This document shows, in pieces, positions 9,534-21,210 of a DNA stretch of 64,000 bases. The stretch's first letter is position 1; each line of letters begins with the position of its first letter. The position numbers and the translations under genes were made by a program. Location of the stretch: assembly GCF_046630445.1 (NCBI RefSeq), contig NC_092340.1, positions 35,238,001-35,302,000 on the forward strand. Reading direction: 5' to 3'. Origin of the DNA: Rutidosis leptorrhynchoides. Taxonomy: Eukaryota; Streptophyta; Magnoliopsida; Asterales; Asteraceae. The notes under the pieces were generated by a model. That model was not told the DNA's origin. It saw only the letters and a program-made list of their open reading frames with translations, and did not search any database.

Positions 9534-12504
9534 ATGAGTGCACAAAAAGAAGTTGTAAAGGTAATGTTAGTGACAAGTTCTAGTAGACGTGGTGTTAACT
9601 TGAACGTTAATACAACGTACGAGAAATTTGTTACTTATATTGGGAAAAAGTTTGATCTACAAATGCATCTTGGATATACTTTATCTTATAAATTCCAACA
9701 ATCCGATTATTCAATGGAAATCGCCGACGATGAAGAGCTTTCATTCTTTATAGACGCAGCACGTAATTCCATTGAAAGACCACTTGAGGTATATGTTCAT
9801 GCACCTTCAATCTCTCAACAAACAGAGCACTTAAACATTGTTACTAAACATCAATCTAGTCCTAAGTATCCTAACCAAATAAACAACATTTTTATACAAC
9901 CTCCATAATATCCACCCAACCAGCCCTATAACTTTTCCATTCAAAATACTCAAGGTCTCGACCAACCACACAATTATTATTTTTCAGGTCCTCAATATTA
10001 TCGTCCACCTACAATTCCTGAAAGTTTTGAAAACCATAATGATAGTAAACAAACGTTTATTCAATACCTGAAAACTCCAACTTCATTTTCAATCCCTTCC
10101 AAAGAAAATGGACTTTACAACTCGTTTTTTCCACATCATTCTCACAATAATCGTAATTCATCTGCCGATGTCGGTACCTCTTTCCACAATTTTTTCCCTG
10201 AGCGTAACTCAAATGATAAAGTTGAATTAATGGAAGAATATGTCGTGGATCTCGGTGATGATTGTGATGACAAGTTTGGCATAAAAAGTGTCGAACATTG
10301 TCACAATGACGAAGATGATGAAGATGATGAAGATAATGAACATGGTGAACATCGAAAACATGTTGAAATTGAAAGCTCTGATGGTGATCACAATTTCATC
10401 AGTGAAGAGGAAGATGAAGAGGAAAATGAAAATGATGATTGTCCACCGAAATACATGACTCCGAAGGACTGGAAAGAAAATACATTTTCTTTCATGCCCA
10501 ACCCCCCACCAACCCCTGCTCAAAACTTTAAACCAATCACATTACCCAAAATAAATGATAATAGAAAGATTACGTTAGTCAAAGATGTTTGGTTTGTCAA
10601 CAAAGATGAATGCCAGAAGGTTATTGCACACAATTCTATTCAAGAGGGATACGAATATAAGATAAGAAATTCTTCTAAAACCAGATTTGATGTTGTGTGC
10701 ATTAATAAAGGATGTGGCTGGAAGATAAATACTTCTCGCGTGACACATGGAGATCCTTTCCACGTTACCTTCATAAATGACACACATACTTGTCCAATGA
10801 CAAAAATCAAAACAAAACACCGCAACGCATACAAAGCTATATTGGGTGATTTGTTGACCCAAAAGTTGAAAGATCCAAACAGATTTTATAGGCCAAAGGA
10901 TATAATCGAAGACATTGGTGATACTTATCACATTAAAATAAGTTATCAACAGGCTTGGCGTGGTAGGGAAGCAGCTTTGGAAAAGTTGAGAGGCGGTCAT
11001 GCAGAATCGTTCAATAAGCTTCCGTATTACTTTTATAACTTGAAGTTAAAAAATCCTGGCACATTCACCGAGATAATGACCGATCAATATGGTCGTTTTG
11101 ATATGTGTTTCATGATGTTGGGTGTTTCGGTAACAATTTCTTTATCTTTTACCTTATTAGTTTTACACAAAATTATTATATCTACTGTAGCAAAATATTT
11201 AAATATGTACTTTAACATAAACTTTTACTATCTTTTTAGATACGGACGTTTCTAAAAAATCTCAGACCCTTAATCATTGTTGACGGGACACACTTAAAGG
11301 GGAAATATCCAGGGTCTAATTTGGTTGCTGTGGGAATGGATGGAAACAATAATATTGTCCCACTCACTTACGGGATCTGTGGCGGTGAGTCTGGTAGAAC
11401 TTGGACTTGGTTTATGACTAAGTTAAGACAATGCATAGGCGATGTTGCGAATTTAGTTTTCATTTCTGATAGGCATTTAGGTATTGCCCAAGGGATTCGT
11501 CAAATCTTCCCGGATGCTTTTCATGGTATATGTTGTCGTCATTTATTGATGAACATTGATTTACCAAAAAAACATGATTGGCTCTTTTGGAAAATATGAA
11601 AAGCTCATACAGTGAGACAATTTGATTATTACATGGAACAACTTCGTATCATTAATGAAAATGCATATGATAAGCTTAACCGTGTCAAGTTAGGTAGATG
11701 GTATAGGGCTCATTGTCCTGTAAATAGGTATAACTACTTAACCTCTAATTATGTTGAGTCGGTAAATTCATTATCAGCTTGCGCACAAAAAATGCCTATA
11801 ACAATGATATTGGAATTTTTTAGAGGTTTGGTACAAAGATGGTCTTTTGAAAGACGTGCACTTAGAGGTAAAATACCAAACTCAATTTAAATTACATGTT
11901 TCGCTCATTAACGTGATATTTATGAAATGTGCTTAATTGTGCAGAGAAGTACGAAAAACTTGGTCATATACTTACACCTTACGCGGAGACAAAGATTTAC
12001 AAAAGAATACGTAAATCTAACATGTGGAAAGTGTATGGGATTAGTAAAACTCGTTACCAAGTCAACGATGGAAAATCTAATTGTCTCGTAGACTTGCGAA
12101 CCAAAGAATGTTTGTGTAAACAATGGACTAACTCTGGTTTACCATGTGGTCACATTATCGCGGTATTTAAGGAAAATGGTATTGATAACTGTGCTGATTT
12201 GGCGAAATAATGGTTCACAATGGCAAGTTATACGTCTACCTATGTTGAGGAAACTACATTTGTAGGTGATGTTTGTAATTGGGTTATTCCAGATAATTAT
12301 CAAGTTTTGTTACCTCCTACAACAAACAAGCGCAATGCTGGTAGACCCAAAAAAACGTCAAGAATTCCATCTCAAGGCGAGAGGGTGAAAATAAGAGTTT
12401 GCAGGCGATGTGGTGCTGACGATCATCAAAGTATTCATTGTCGTGTCTCCATGACTTCAACAAAATCATATTTTTTCCCCACTTGTGATTTGAAACAACC
12501 ATAA
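9534..12504 (+). pseudogene. PB1-domain MULE (MuDR-like) transposase, three exons, three in-frame stops
   Basis: Exons are 9534-11129, 11240-11867 and 11945-12504, with GT...AG introns that keep one frame: 927 codons once stops at 9906-9908 (TAA), 11597-11599 (TGA) and 12208-12210 (TAA) are read through. Domains in order: PB1-like (residues 5-90, ending LEVYVHAP); Asp/Glu-rich linker (about 250-310); MuDR DNA-binding domain (DECQKVIAHNSIQEGYEYKI, CINKGCGWKI, HTC); MULE catalytic domain starting IIVDGTHLKGKY with a second Asp in FISDRHLGIAQG and Glu in NYVESVNSL; SWIM finger CLCKQWTNSGLPCGHI; zinc knuckle CRRCGADDHQSIHC. In the family this enzyme cuts and pastes elements via terminal inverted repeats. 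The first stop is in the proline-rich linker, the second replaces what is usually Cys, and the third replaces Lys. Everything else is intact, so loss is recent. It converges with the Ulp1-type gene on the other strand. Confidence 0.9.
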
Positions 12505-12965
12505 TGCTTGTTAAACATGTTTAGTATTGTTTTAACCTTATGTTGTTTAATTTAATTAATGTACATGCATTTAAATTTGCGATCATATTGATTCTTAGTT
12601 AGGTGTTTTACCAGATTACTTTACTTAACCCTTGTAGATGTTTTGAGGTAGACAATCACACCCTACAAAGTTTCCAATTAAGCTAATCACCATGGAGCTA
12701 ACAAGTGTTCAAATGCTATTGCGACTTAATATCCAATTCCTTTCTTGTTTTCTTATATCAGCTCAAACTTTCACACATGTTTTCACACATATTTATAAAA
12801 ACAAGAATATACATAAAATATAAATATTAAATTGACGATTTATATAAAATGAAACTGTAGGTCTAGCGGTATCGAGTTAATCCTTCAATCATGATGTTGT
12901 GGGGTTCAAAGTTCAAGGATGTACAAAATATAAATACATTTAATTAATTGACTAGTTCCTACTTG
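12505..12965. other. Spacer between convergent MULE and Ulp1 genes
   Basis: These 461 AT-rich bases hold no open frame of note. They serve as the 3' ends of both neighbours. No terminal inverted repeat was seen. Confidence 0.6.
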
Positions 12966-15900
12966 CTACATCTTACATGCCCAAAATAAATCAAACATCC
13001 GCTCTCGATACCATAAACCAGCATGATGAGGCGGTACAAGAACGGGGTGTTGAACCGACTTCTTAAAAGCTAATCGATATAAAAACATACATACAAACAC
13101 ACCACAATCACCCGAACCCAATGCTTGTTGTGGAGTAAGATGTTTGGGATGAGCCGTAAAGGTGATCTTGTATTTGTCGAAATCCAATCCTTTACTCTCC
13201 AATACGCCATTCATTTGTAAGTATTTTGGGAGCTTATCCTTTAAAATTGTCTCCATCCTCGTCCAATAGAAGCTGCGCACTGGGACTCCATTCACTTCAC
13301 AAATCATGCTATCATAATAGGTGATGACTCCGGTAATGATATCCAACACCATAATACAATAATGTGATCTTTCCTCGTTTGCCGGAATGAATACCTAAAA
13401 AGTTTTATTATTATTAGACAACATATAAATCTTCAGTGTGTATAATATTTTACGAGTTTTAAATAGAATAACATGAATTGCACGACATCATAACGAATAT
13501 GCATAGAGAGTAAACAGAGTAAAGATGACAATATCTTAGTAGACAACATATAATGTGGTAAAAATGTACTTATTAAATAAGTAACTTACGTGTGTGACGT
13601 TCTTCCAATCACCAGGATAAAGGTAACCCTTACAGTAATTTGAAGGAATCTCATAATATTCATGGTCCTGGACTGAAGTTAGGAAATAACAATCGACTGT
13701 AGACCAATTGGCATCTTCAGGGCGCAGTCTATTTAAATAATATATCCATACCTTAATATGCTGTTACAAGGTACATTACATAAACTAATTAGTATGATGT
13801 TAGAAGATATAAATGAGTGACAACCCCATACTCACTTTACCCTAATAATAATAACAATTAATAATTATTATGACACATTTCTACTTACATCATCTGATAG
13901 CCATCCCTTTTTGGTGTCATAGTCGGGGTTTTTGCGGTCAAGGATATATTGCGTTGGTGTTGGCCAACGTAGTAAAGCATACCAAAAAATTCTATAAACA
14001 TCCAAAACAGAGTCAGAGTAAATGTGTATCTTCGCTCTATCTCCATTTTCTGAGCTTATCCAATCTTCAAATTCTGGAGGTATGTATGGTTGATTTCCAG
14101 CACCTGGTCTCCTTACAAAATCCTATATAATACAATAATAGTAACAACAGTGACAAATTAAGGTTACTTAGTATATGTATTTAGACGAATAATCTACGCG
14201 CATTTAACTAAAGGTAAAATAATTAGCAAACAGAAACTGCAACAGTTTAAGAGGATGATAAATGCTACTTAATAATGACTAAATGACATAGTTTGCATGG
14301 TAACATAGAGTAAATGCAAAAACATGATGTTATTCCAAGTAGCTAATGCAGTTGACATATCAATAAGTGATTAAATTACCTCGGTAAAAAGCTTAACATC
14401 CTTTGGCGGAACCAAAAGTTTCGGTAGAATAAGGCCGCCTTTGTCATCATCACTCGGTATATTCAATACCTCTTTTACCTGCAAAAGTATAAGTTTGTAT
14501 CAACAACTAATTAATATAATTCATTAACAAACGTCATTATGTAAAATAGAGGTAATAAAACTATTATTACTACATCCTTATGTAAAAGGTTCAAACTATC
14601 AATAAAATTCATACATCGACAGATTCTTCTATCACCAACCCCTTCCCCGGCCTTATCACACGTTTCTTTTTTTAACTGGAAATAGAACCCATGGTGACTT
14701 GTCGTATTGTCCACACTTCTTCTCCCGCTTTGTCATTACTGGTTCCGGATCTTCTTTATCAACCTTTGAGACCGTCTGACTATTATTATTATATATCTAT
14801 TAAAACAAAATTCCAAACTTAGGTTTTCTTCATATAAAAAGGATATTGAAACTAAAATATATAAATCGAAATTTCAATTAATTGGAACTATAACCTGTTT
14901 AGCTAATGATTCTTGAAGCAAATTCAATAAAGAATTATCCTGAACATCCAAATCTCCCGTTGCTACGGCTGACAAAGATCTCAAACCATCATAACAACTG
15001 TCGTCATTTCCTAAATCGAACTATAAAAATTTAAGGTTAAAAACTAACTTGATGGTTTTACAGTATAGTTATATAATAAATTTTTATAAAAATTTAAGGT
15101 TAAAAACTAACTTGATGGTTGTCATTGAAATTGGGTAAATCAACGTTCAAGTCAAGAAATGTGTTATCAGCATTTCCATTCATATGGCTAAGAGGAAGAT
15201 TAGGAATTTGACTATATGCATCAAACGCATCGCCATTTTGTTGAGCTGCTCTAAATGCGCTATACTGAATTTAAATGATAACAAGTAAATACATTATTAG
15301 TCACTGGGTAAAGCAAATTGCATCGCATGTGTTTGTTTTCGAATTAAAGTACAACACACAATTTAAAATAATTGTAAAAAAAGTTAATAATATACCTCTT
15401 GCTCTAACTTCACTTGACGTTGCTCTAACTTCACTTGACGTTGTTTTACCGCGTCTAGTTCTTTTAGATAAAATTCATGAATTTGTTTACAATTTTGTGG
15501 AAGTTGTGAAACTACTGGAACTTGTGGAACTTGCGATTTTGGAAAAACTTGTGGAGGTGGTGGAGGTTGTGGAACTTGAGGAGATGGTGAAGCATGGAGA
15601 CGAGGAACAATACGAATATGTCTTGGTACATTATGACGATTGAAAAAATTTTCACTAGCTAACCACCAACCACAAAGTAACTCATCATCTTCTATCTCAA
15701 GCCATTGTTTGGGTATATTATCTTGTAAAAGCAATAATTCAAATGTTAATCAAACATGGTTGAGATAAAAGTAACTACTAATTTATCTTAAGCCTATTGT
15801 ATTCTACATGATTTATGGTTTTTATATGGGTCAAAATTCTGGATTTAGAGTAAACATGAGTCGCTTGTATTAACAGTGTACATAAGTTTTTTTTTTTTTT

Positions 15901-16607
15901 TTTTTTTAATATGGGTCAAAATTAGGGATGGTTTATATACTAGTGATCTTGCTAATTAGTGAGCTAAATCTTTTTATTATTATGAATTAATAAAACTAAT
16001 GAATCAATTATAGATTCAGTGTGTCTAAATATAAGGTCAAAACAGTCAACATGGGTGAAAATTGTGGCTTTACAATAAACATGGGTCAAAACAGTCAACT
16101 TTTGAGTTTTTCTTTAAAACAATCAATAAGGGTCATAATGGGTCATGACAGTCAATATGGGTCAAAATTCTGGTCTTTTTTTTTTTTTTTTTTTTTTGGT
16201 CAAAATTCTGGATTTAGAGTAAACATGAGTCAATTGCATTAACAGTGTAAATAAGTTATTTTTTTTTATTCAATATGGGTCAAAATTAGGGATGGTTTAT
16301 ATACTAGTGATCTTGCTAATCAGTGAGCTAAATCTTTTTATTATTATTAATTAATAAAACTAATGAATCAATTATAGATTCAGTGTGTCTAAATGTAAGG
16401 TTAAAACAGTCAACATGGGTCAAAATTGTGGCTTTACAATAAATATGGGTCAAAACAGTCAACTTTTGAAAAAAAAATTTAAAACAATCAACAAGGGTCA
16501 TAATGGGTCATGACAGTCAATATGGGTCAAAATTCTGGCCTTTTTTTTGGGTCAAAATTCGGGATTTAGAGTAAACATGAGTCACTTGCATTAACAGTGT
16601 ACATAAG

Positions 16608-16638
<31 letters not shown>

Positions 16639-18626
16639 GGGTCAAAATTAGGGATGGTTTATATACTAGTGATCTTGCTAATCAGTGAGCTAAATCGTTT
16701 TATTATTATTAATTAATAAAACTAATGAATCAATTATAGATTCAGTGTGTCTAAATGTAAGGTCAAAATAGTCTAACATGGGTCAAAATTGTGGCTTTAC
16801 AATAAACATGGGTCAAAACAGTCAACTTTTGACTTTTTTCTTTAAAACAATCAATAAGGGTCATAATGGGTCATGACAGTCAATATAGGTCAAAATTATG
16901 GCCTTTTTTATATATGGGTCAAAATTCTAGCTTTAGAGTAAACATGAGTCACTTCACTTGGGTTAACAAAAACTAAGAGAATCAATTATAGGTTCAGTGT
17001 GTCGATCAAATAGAACATAATACTCTGTAGTAGTCTTTTATTTGATACGGAGTAATTAGTTTAGGTATTAGGTATACGAGAATACGTGTTATAAATTACT
17101 AAAACAGTTATACCCGTATATTAGTCATTTGTCCCCACAATCATTTATGAAATAGGTTAGGACGTTTGATTAGTAGTTGGTACTACTACTATGTCACACA
17201 ATGTACCATAACGCCATTAAGGAACATTACTATTTCTAGGTCAAAATTTTTAGTATCTTTTAAACAAGAAACCTGATATTGTTTGTTTTAAATCATTTTA
17301 AATCATTGTTAACCTAAAATAAGCTTGACCATTTTATACGAAATTTGATAAATCATTGTTTGATAATCAATACAGTAACATGTTTCATGTAATATGTATT
17401 TTTAGATATTCAATATCCGTGAGGAAACTCGTTAATCCATTATTTAGTAAGTAAATGGGTATCCCCGATTACCCGTGGGGAAACCCGATACCCGACGGTA
17501 TGACTCTTTATCCATATATATAATAAAAAAAAACAGCTAAAAATACAACACTTACAATTGCAAACGGGCCATAAAGAAACGTCTCTTTTTCTATCCCAAA
17601 ACTGTGATTCTTATTCCAACGAATACCCCTTGGAAGGGTTTTCGCACGAACTGCCCACCATTCACGAGCAATGGGGTAAGCCTCCAAAATCCATATCTAA
17701 ATAACAAAGTACATATAAATTACAACTAATAATTTTATAACTTGATGAATAATGCGTCTTAGTATTATATATAATCTTACATTAAACACCCAAACAAAGC
17801 CAGGAAGCGAATACTTAACAGCCTTCTTCTGATCCACATACTGCAAATGCGTTTTTATTCGACAAGGTAGTGCATGCTTAAGAGTTTTGTATGTATACCT
17901 CCACAAATGAGACCCCCCCCCCCATGGGAAATTATTCCATTCTTCTAAATATTCTACTAACCTCAATAAATTACGATCCAACTTGCTTTTCATCTCATTA
18001 CCACGAAATACAAGACTATAAACCAAAAGTAAACAAACACGAATTGCATCACCCTCATCAAGCTTAATAAACTCATCATCATTCTCATACTTGGCATAAA
18101 CATCCTTAACGAAAACTCCTTTTACATCTGGGAATAATCGTTCACAAAACCCCATATTAGAACTAGATTTATGCTTTTGCAAATCATCATCTCCAAAAGC
18201 GAGTCCTGAAATTAAGCAGAACTCTTGGGGTCTAAAATTTAAAGTGTAATCCCCAACCTTGTAACTTAAAATACTAACATTAGCATCTTTACTCGTACCA
18301 TTATCTACCTCATGTTGCAACATTTCATGAACCAACCGTCCTTCAAATTGTGGGTTATCAATATCCAACCAATTACCAAAACATGTTGTCCTGAATGACC
18401 CAACCCTATTCGTCTCGACTAATTTCCTCCTGATGCCAACTAGTAAACCCATTTGACTCCTCATCGTCACTGTCGCTCTATATAACTACAAAAAATAAAT
18501 TAAATGAAATGAAAAATTAGTAAAATGATATATATAAAAAAACAAACAGTACAACTTAATTTAATTTACTTTATTTCGTATTACCGGATATTGTGTGAAG
18601 TCGGGCTCATCTCTACGCTTCTTCAT
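12966..18626 (-). CDS. DUF1985/Ulp1-type protease gene of Kaonashi-MULE type, eleven exons
   Basis: Exons by splice sites and frame: 18626-18585, 18485-17781, 17696-17556, 15724-15396, 15264-15112, 15020-14895, 14775-14615, 14478-14380, 14122-13889, 13751-13590, 13394-12966. The start is MKKRRDEPDFTQYP. Exon 2 holds the DUF1985 region (FRPQEFCLISGLAFG, residues about 85-240), exon 3 continues IWILEAYPIAREWW, exon 4 is Pro/Gln-rich with a duplicated QRQVKLE heptad, and exons 5-8 are acidic linker. Exons 9-11 form the C48 cysteine-protease domain: EEFEDW, VWIYYLNRLRP, then HYCIMVLDI (catalytic His), YYDSM (Asp) and GSGDCGVFVC (Cys). Such proteases resemble SUMO peptidases and are carried by ULP-bearing MULEs. 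Two irregularities: the exon 3/4 junction is one base out of phase, and an A7 run at about 14665 moves the KSPWVLFPVKK frame away from the expected R-V-I-R-P continuation, although a GT at AAC|GTGTGA would bypass this. It may be functional or newly damaged. Confidence 0.75.
15022..15120 (-). repeat. 65-bp duplication of a splice-donor segment
   Basis: About 37 bp (AATTTAAGGTTAAAAACTAACTTGATGG on the plus strand) occur at 15023-15057 and again at 15088-15118. The right copy is the genuine exon end and donor at 15112/15111 of the Ulp1-type gene. The left copy places a second, non-coding donor-like sequence in the intron. Confidence 0.6.
15825..16960. repeat. Tandem array of about 360-bp units in an intron of the Ulp1-type gene
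   Basis: Three full units and one truncated unit start near 15825, 16195, 16546 and 16912. Each opens GGGTCAAAATTCTGGATTTAG and includes a poly-T tract, GGGATGGTTTATATACTAG, TTAATAAAACTAATGAATC and repeated (C)AACATGGGTCAAAA sub-motifs. The array sits in the 1.8-kb intron 17555-15725 and explains its size. T-tract lengths differ widely between copies. Confidence 0.88.
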
Positions 18627-19649
18627 TATATCAACGCTTTATATGTTGTTCCTATAATACCATCACTTTCATTAGTATACTAAAACATATGAACTATTAA
18701 CACATAAAACAACAGATAGGGACTAGAAAAAACACTGGGACGAATTTGCCAATTTTGTCAAAAACATCTAGTATTCTGTAATTATATACATTCTTTATAG
18801 ATTGGGTCTTAAATTTATTTCCACTTGACAACCTAACCATTAAATTATAAGGTAAAACCAAATAAAACATAATCAAGCATGTACAAGTAATACTAACAAA
18901 ACAGAAAACATTTTTTTGCCAATTTTGTCATAAACAAGTGCCGAGATACACAAGTACAAGTAATACTAACAGTACCATCGATAATTAAACACATGAACAT
19001 CAACATTCATTCAGATTTTTAATAACAGAGCTTTACAAAATCAAAACTTTAATTATAAACACAAGATAAAGATTACGAAGCTTTACAATTAATGGCGGTG
19101 GCTGTACGGTAGTGTAACCCTTTCTACGTAAACAAAATTAGAACTACGCGATCATTTGTGGGAGATGGAGTACGGACGCGATGCTGTACGGTGGTGATAG
19201 CGACGGTCAACGGTGGCGATGGCGATGGATATGGTGTCGATGGATATGGTGGTTGCGGTGGCCTTGAGAGAGAAAATTGTGAAACCCTAACCGTCGATAC
19301 ACAAATACAAGTATCGCGATGCATTTGGGAAACAATCGCGTAATAATTTAAAATTTCGCGAATTATTACAAATTTCGAGAGGGTTTTCGCGATTAACCCT
19401 AACCGGTTGTTCCGAGACATAATTTCGCGAGATTTGTGATTTTCGAGACAAGAATTACGCGATACGCGAGTATGGTAGCCACGTGGGGATTTTTAATTGG
19501 TTTAAAGGATTTTTCGCGATGCACGAGGGTTGACCGAGTTATTTTCGAGAAGTCAATGTCTACGCTTGAAAAAATATGTCTGACAACGTTTATATGTGAG
19601 AGAGAAGTTTCAATGTGTCTATCTAGGTAATTTTCTCATTAACATACTA
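18627..19649. other. Upstream region of the Ulp1-type gene with a TCGCGA-rich cluster
   Basis: No gene is supported. A short repeat (TTGCCAATTTTGTCA) occurs at about 18747 and 18916. From 19300 to 19520 the sequence is unusually dense in TCGCGA, TTTCGCGA and ACGCGA motifs within AT-rich DNA, which suggests a transposon end or CpG-rich promoter. The minus-strand open frame at 19124-19420 looks accidental (Pro/Ser repeats). Confidence 0.5.
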
Positions 19650-19922
19650 CTCCCTCCGTTCCGGATTAATTGTCCAGTATTCCTTTTTGGGATGTCCCAG
19701 ATTAATTGTCCACTTCCTAATATGGAAAGTAAATTTGATAAAGTTTACAATATTGTTCCTAATGAATTAATTAAATTACAAAGGTGAGAGAGATTTCTAA
19801 TTAATTAGTTGAGGGTAAAACATTAAAGTAAGAAAAAAGTACAGAAAAAGTACAGTGTAATAATGACATTTCTTAAACTGTGTATTTTTTGTCTGGAGAC
19901 AATTAATCTGGGACGGAGGGAG
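19650..19922. mobile_element. Stowaway-type MITE, 273 bp
   Basis: The left end CTCCCTCCGTTCCGGATTAA and the right end, read inverted, CTCCCTCCGTCCCAGATTAA form imperfect terminal inverted repeats of about 25 bp, flanked by TA on both sides (19648-19649 and 19923-19924). These are the hallmarks of Tc1/mariner-derived Stowaway elements. It carries no coding region and would need a transposase supplied in trans. Confidence 0.9.
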
Positions 19923-19984
19923 TATAAAGCATTTTGGTTGTTTACATAACAAAAAAAAGTTGTGTACATATCATCACTCAGTTT

Positions 19985-20335
19985 TTTTTTTTGTTTATTC
20001 TGTTCGTTTTGTTCAATTTTGAAATTTTTTAGTTCAGAAGCAAAAATCGAACAAAAATCAAATTCATACTCAATGTCGAAATCGAACAGAAAACTAAATT
20101 TAAATTCGGTTCAGTTTTGGCCAAACCAAAAATTTAAAAAATAATATTCATAATTTAACCAAGATAAAAAATTATTTTGAATTCGATTTTTGTTCTGATT
20201 TTGACTGTGCTTTAACCGAAATCAAATAATTTAAACCAAACGAACATTCATATTTGGAAACCAAAGCGAAAATCTGAATCGTTTTTTTTTCCTGTTTTCA
20301 TTCGATTTATTTTTTGAATTAAACGTTTTAAAACT
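19985..20335. repeat. Degenerate GAA/TTC-rich low-complexity stretch
   Basis: Repeated short motifs such as AAAATCGAAC, TTCGGTTCAGTTTT and AACCGAAAT recur on both strands in AT-rich DNA. No coding region or element ends are recognised. Confidence 0.4.
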
Positions 20336-20470
20336 ATATATTGAAAACTCCTAACAATAAAAAAAACGGCTTAACGACAGTTCAGCTATTTTAGTTTAAT
20401 ATGTCTATAGTAATACAATAACTGGTCGATACATGTTTTTAGTTTATATGTTTATAACGTCTATAATAAC

Positions 20471-20613
20471 TTTTTTTTTTAAAGACAAATTCACACATTT
20501 TACACGAAATATTTACAATAATCCACGAAAATATGTCCACTACGGGACTTGAACCCTCAACCTCTTGGTTAAAAGGGTCACCTCGATACCGACAAGCCAA
20601 TGGCCCTTTGGTA
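20471..20613 (-). mobile_element. tRNA-derived SINE with A-tail
   Basis: Read on the minus strand, it begins near GGGCCATTGGCTTGTCGGTA (A-box-like) and continues GAGGTTGAGGGTTCAAGTCCC, whose GGTTCAAGTCC is a good pol III B box about 45 bases on. It ends in a run of ten A residues (T-tract 20471-20480 on the plus strand). SINEs are copied by LINE machinery. No clear target duplication was found, so the limits are approximate. Confidence 0.65.
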
Positions 20614-21015
20614 CTAAAGATGGCTTTTGATCGGGTGATCATATATTAATATAAATATCCATATCCATTTAGTTTTAAAATTTTATATTCATATTCGTTT
20701 GATTAAACGGATTAACGGATATCCGTTAGATTAAACGGATTAACGGAGATCCGTTAGATGTTAAGTTTTTCTAAAATAGTTCTGTTACAAAGTTAATTCA
20801 TCAAAGTATTTTTTAACAAAGATATGTAATATGTGTAAGATATCTGAATTTAATATTATTAATTAACATAGTTGTATATTAACAATCTATATTTTTCAAT
20901 AATATTTTAATAGCTTATATAATGTATGTATATTAGGTTATGTAAATGTATATGCATATATTTAATATATGTACACATGTAATGTCTATCACGTGGTAAT
21001 TTGTGATATCCACAG

Positions 21016-21210
21016 CAACAACAACAACAACAACAAAATCTAATCTCACAAAAGTGAGTTATGTGAAGGTAAGATGTAGACAATCATTATCATATAATAA
21101 AGATCTCCACCTAGAGTGAAAACACTCCAAGAGTAGAGAAAATCCTCCATCTCAATGTTTTATGGATAGAGATTGCTTCCGAATGGACCTCCGGCCAATA
21201 AATAGATTAA
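21016..21210 (-). mobile_element. TTG-tailed SINE-like repeat
   Basis: On the minus strand it runs from about GCAATCTCTATCCATAAAAC through GATTGTCTACATCTTACCTTC and CACTTTTGTGAG to a (TTG)7-type tail (CAACAACAACAAC on the plus strand at 21016-21037). A TTG tail preceded by such a GTCTACATCTTACC block is typical of a common dicot SINE family. Ends and target duplication are not resolved. Confidence 0.55.

Noticed and set aside
10227-11000. Minus-strand frames of 64-141 codons opposite the transposase
   Set aside because: Shadows of the long plus-strand coding exon, with Phe/Ile-rich translation of the acidic GAT/GAA tract.
19124-19420. A Pro/Ser-rich minus-strand gene of 98 codons
   Set aside because: Simple-repeat composition (TCC/ACC tracts), no homologue pattern and an overlapping plus-strand frame of similar size.
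5255-19650. Inverted copies of the minisatellite as MULE terminal repeats
   Set aside because: I looked for the reverse complement of the unit in 12.5-19.6 kb and saw none, so the arrays cannot be called terminal inverted repeats.
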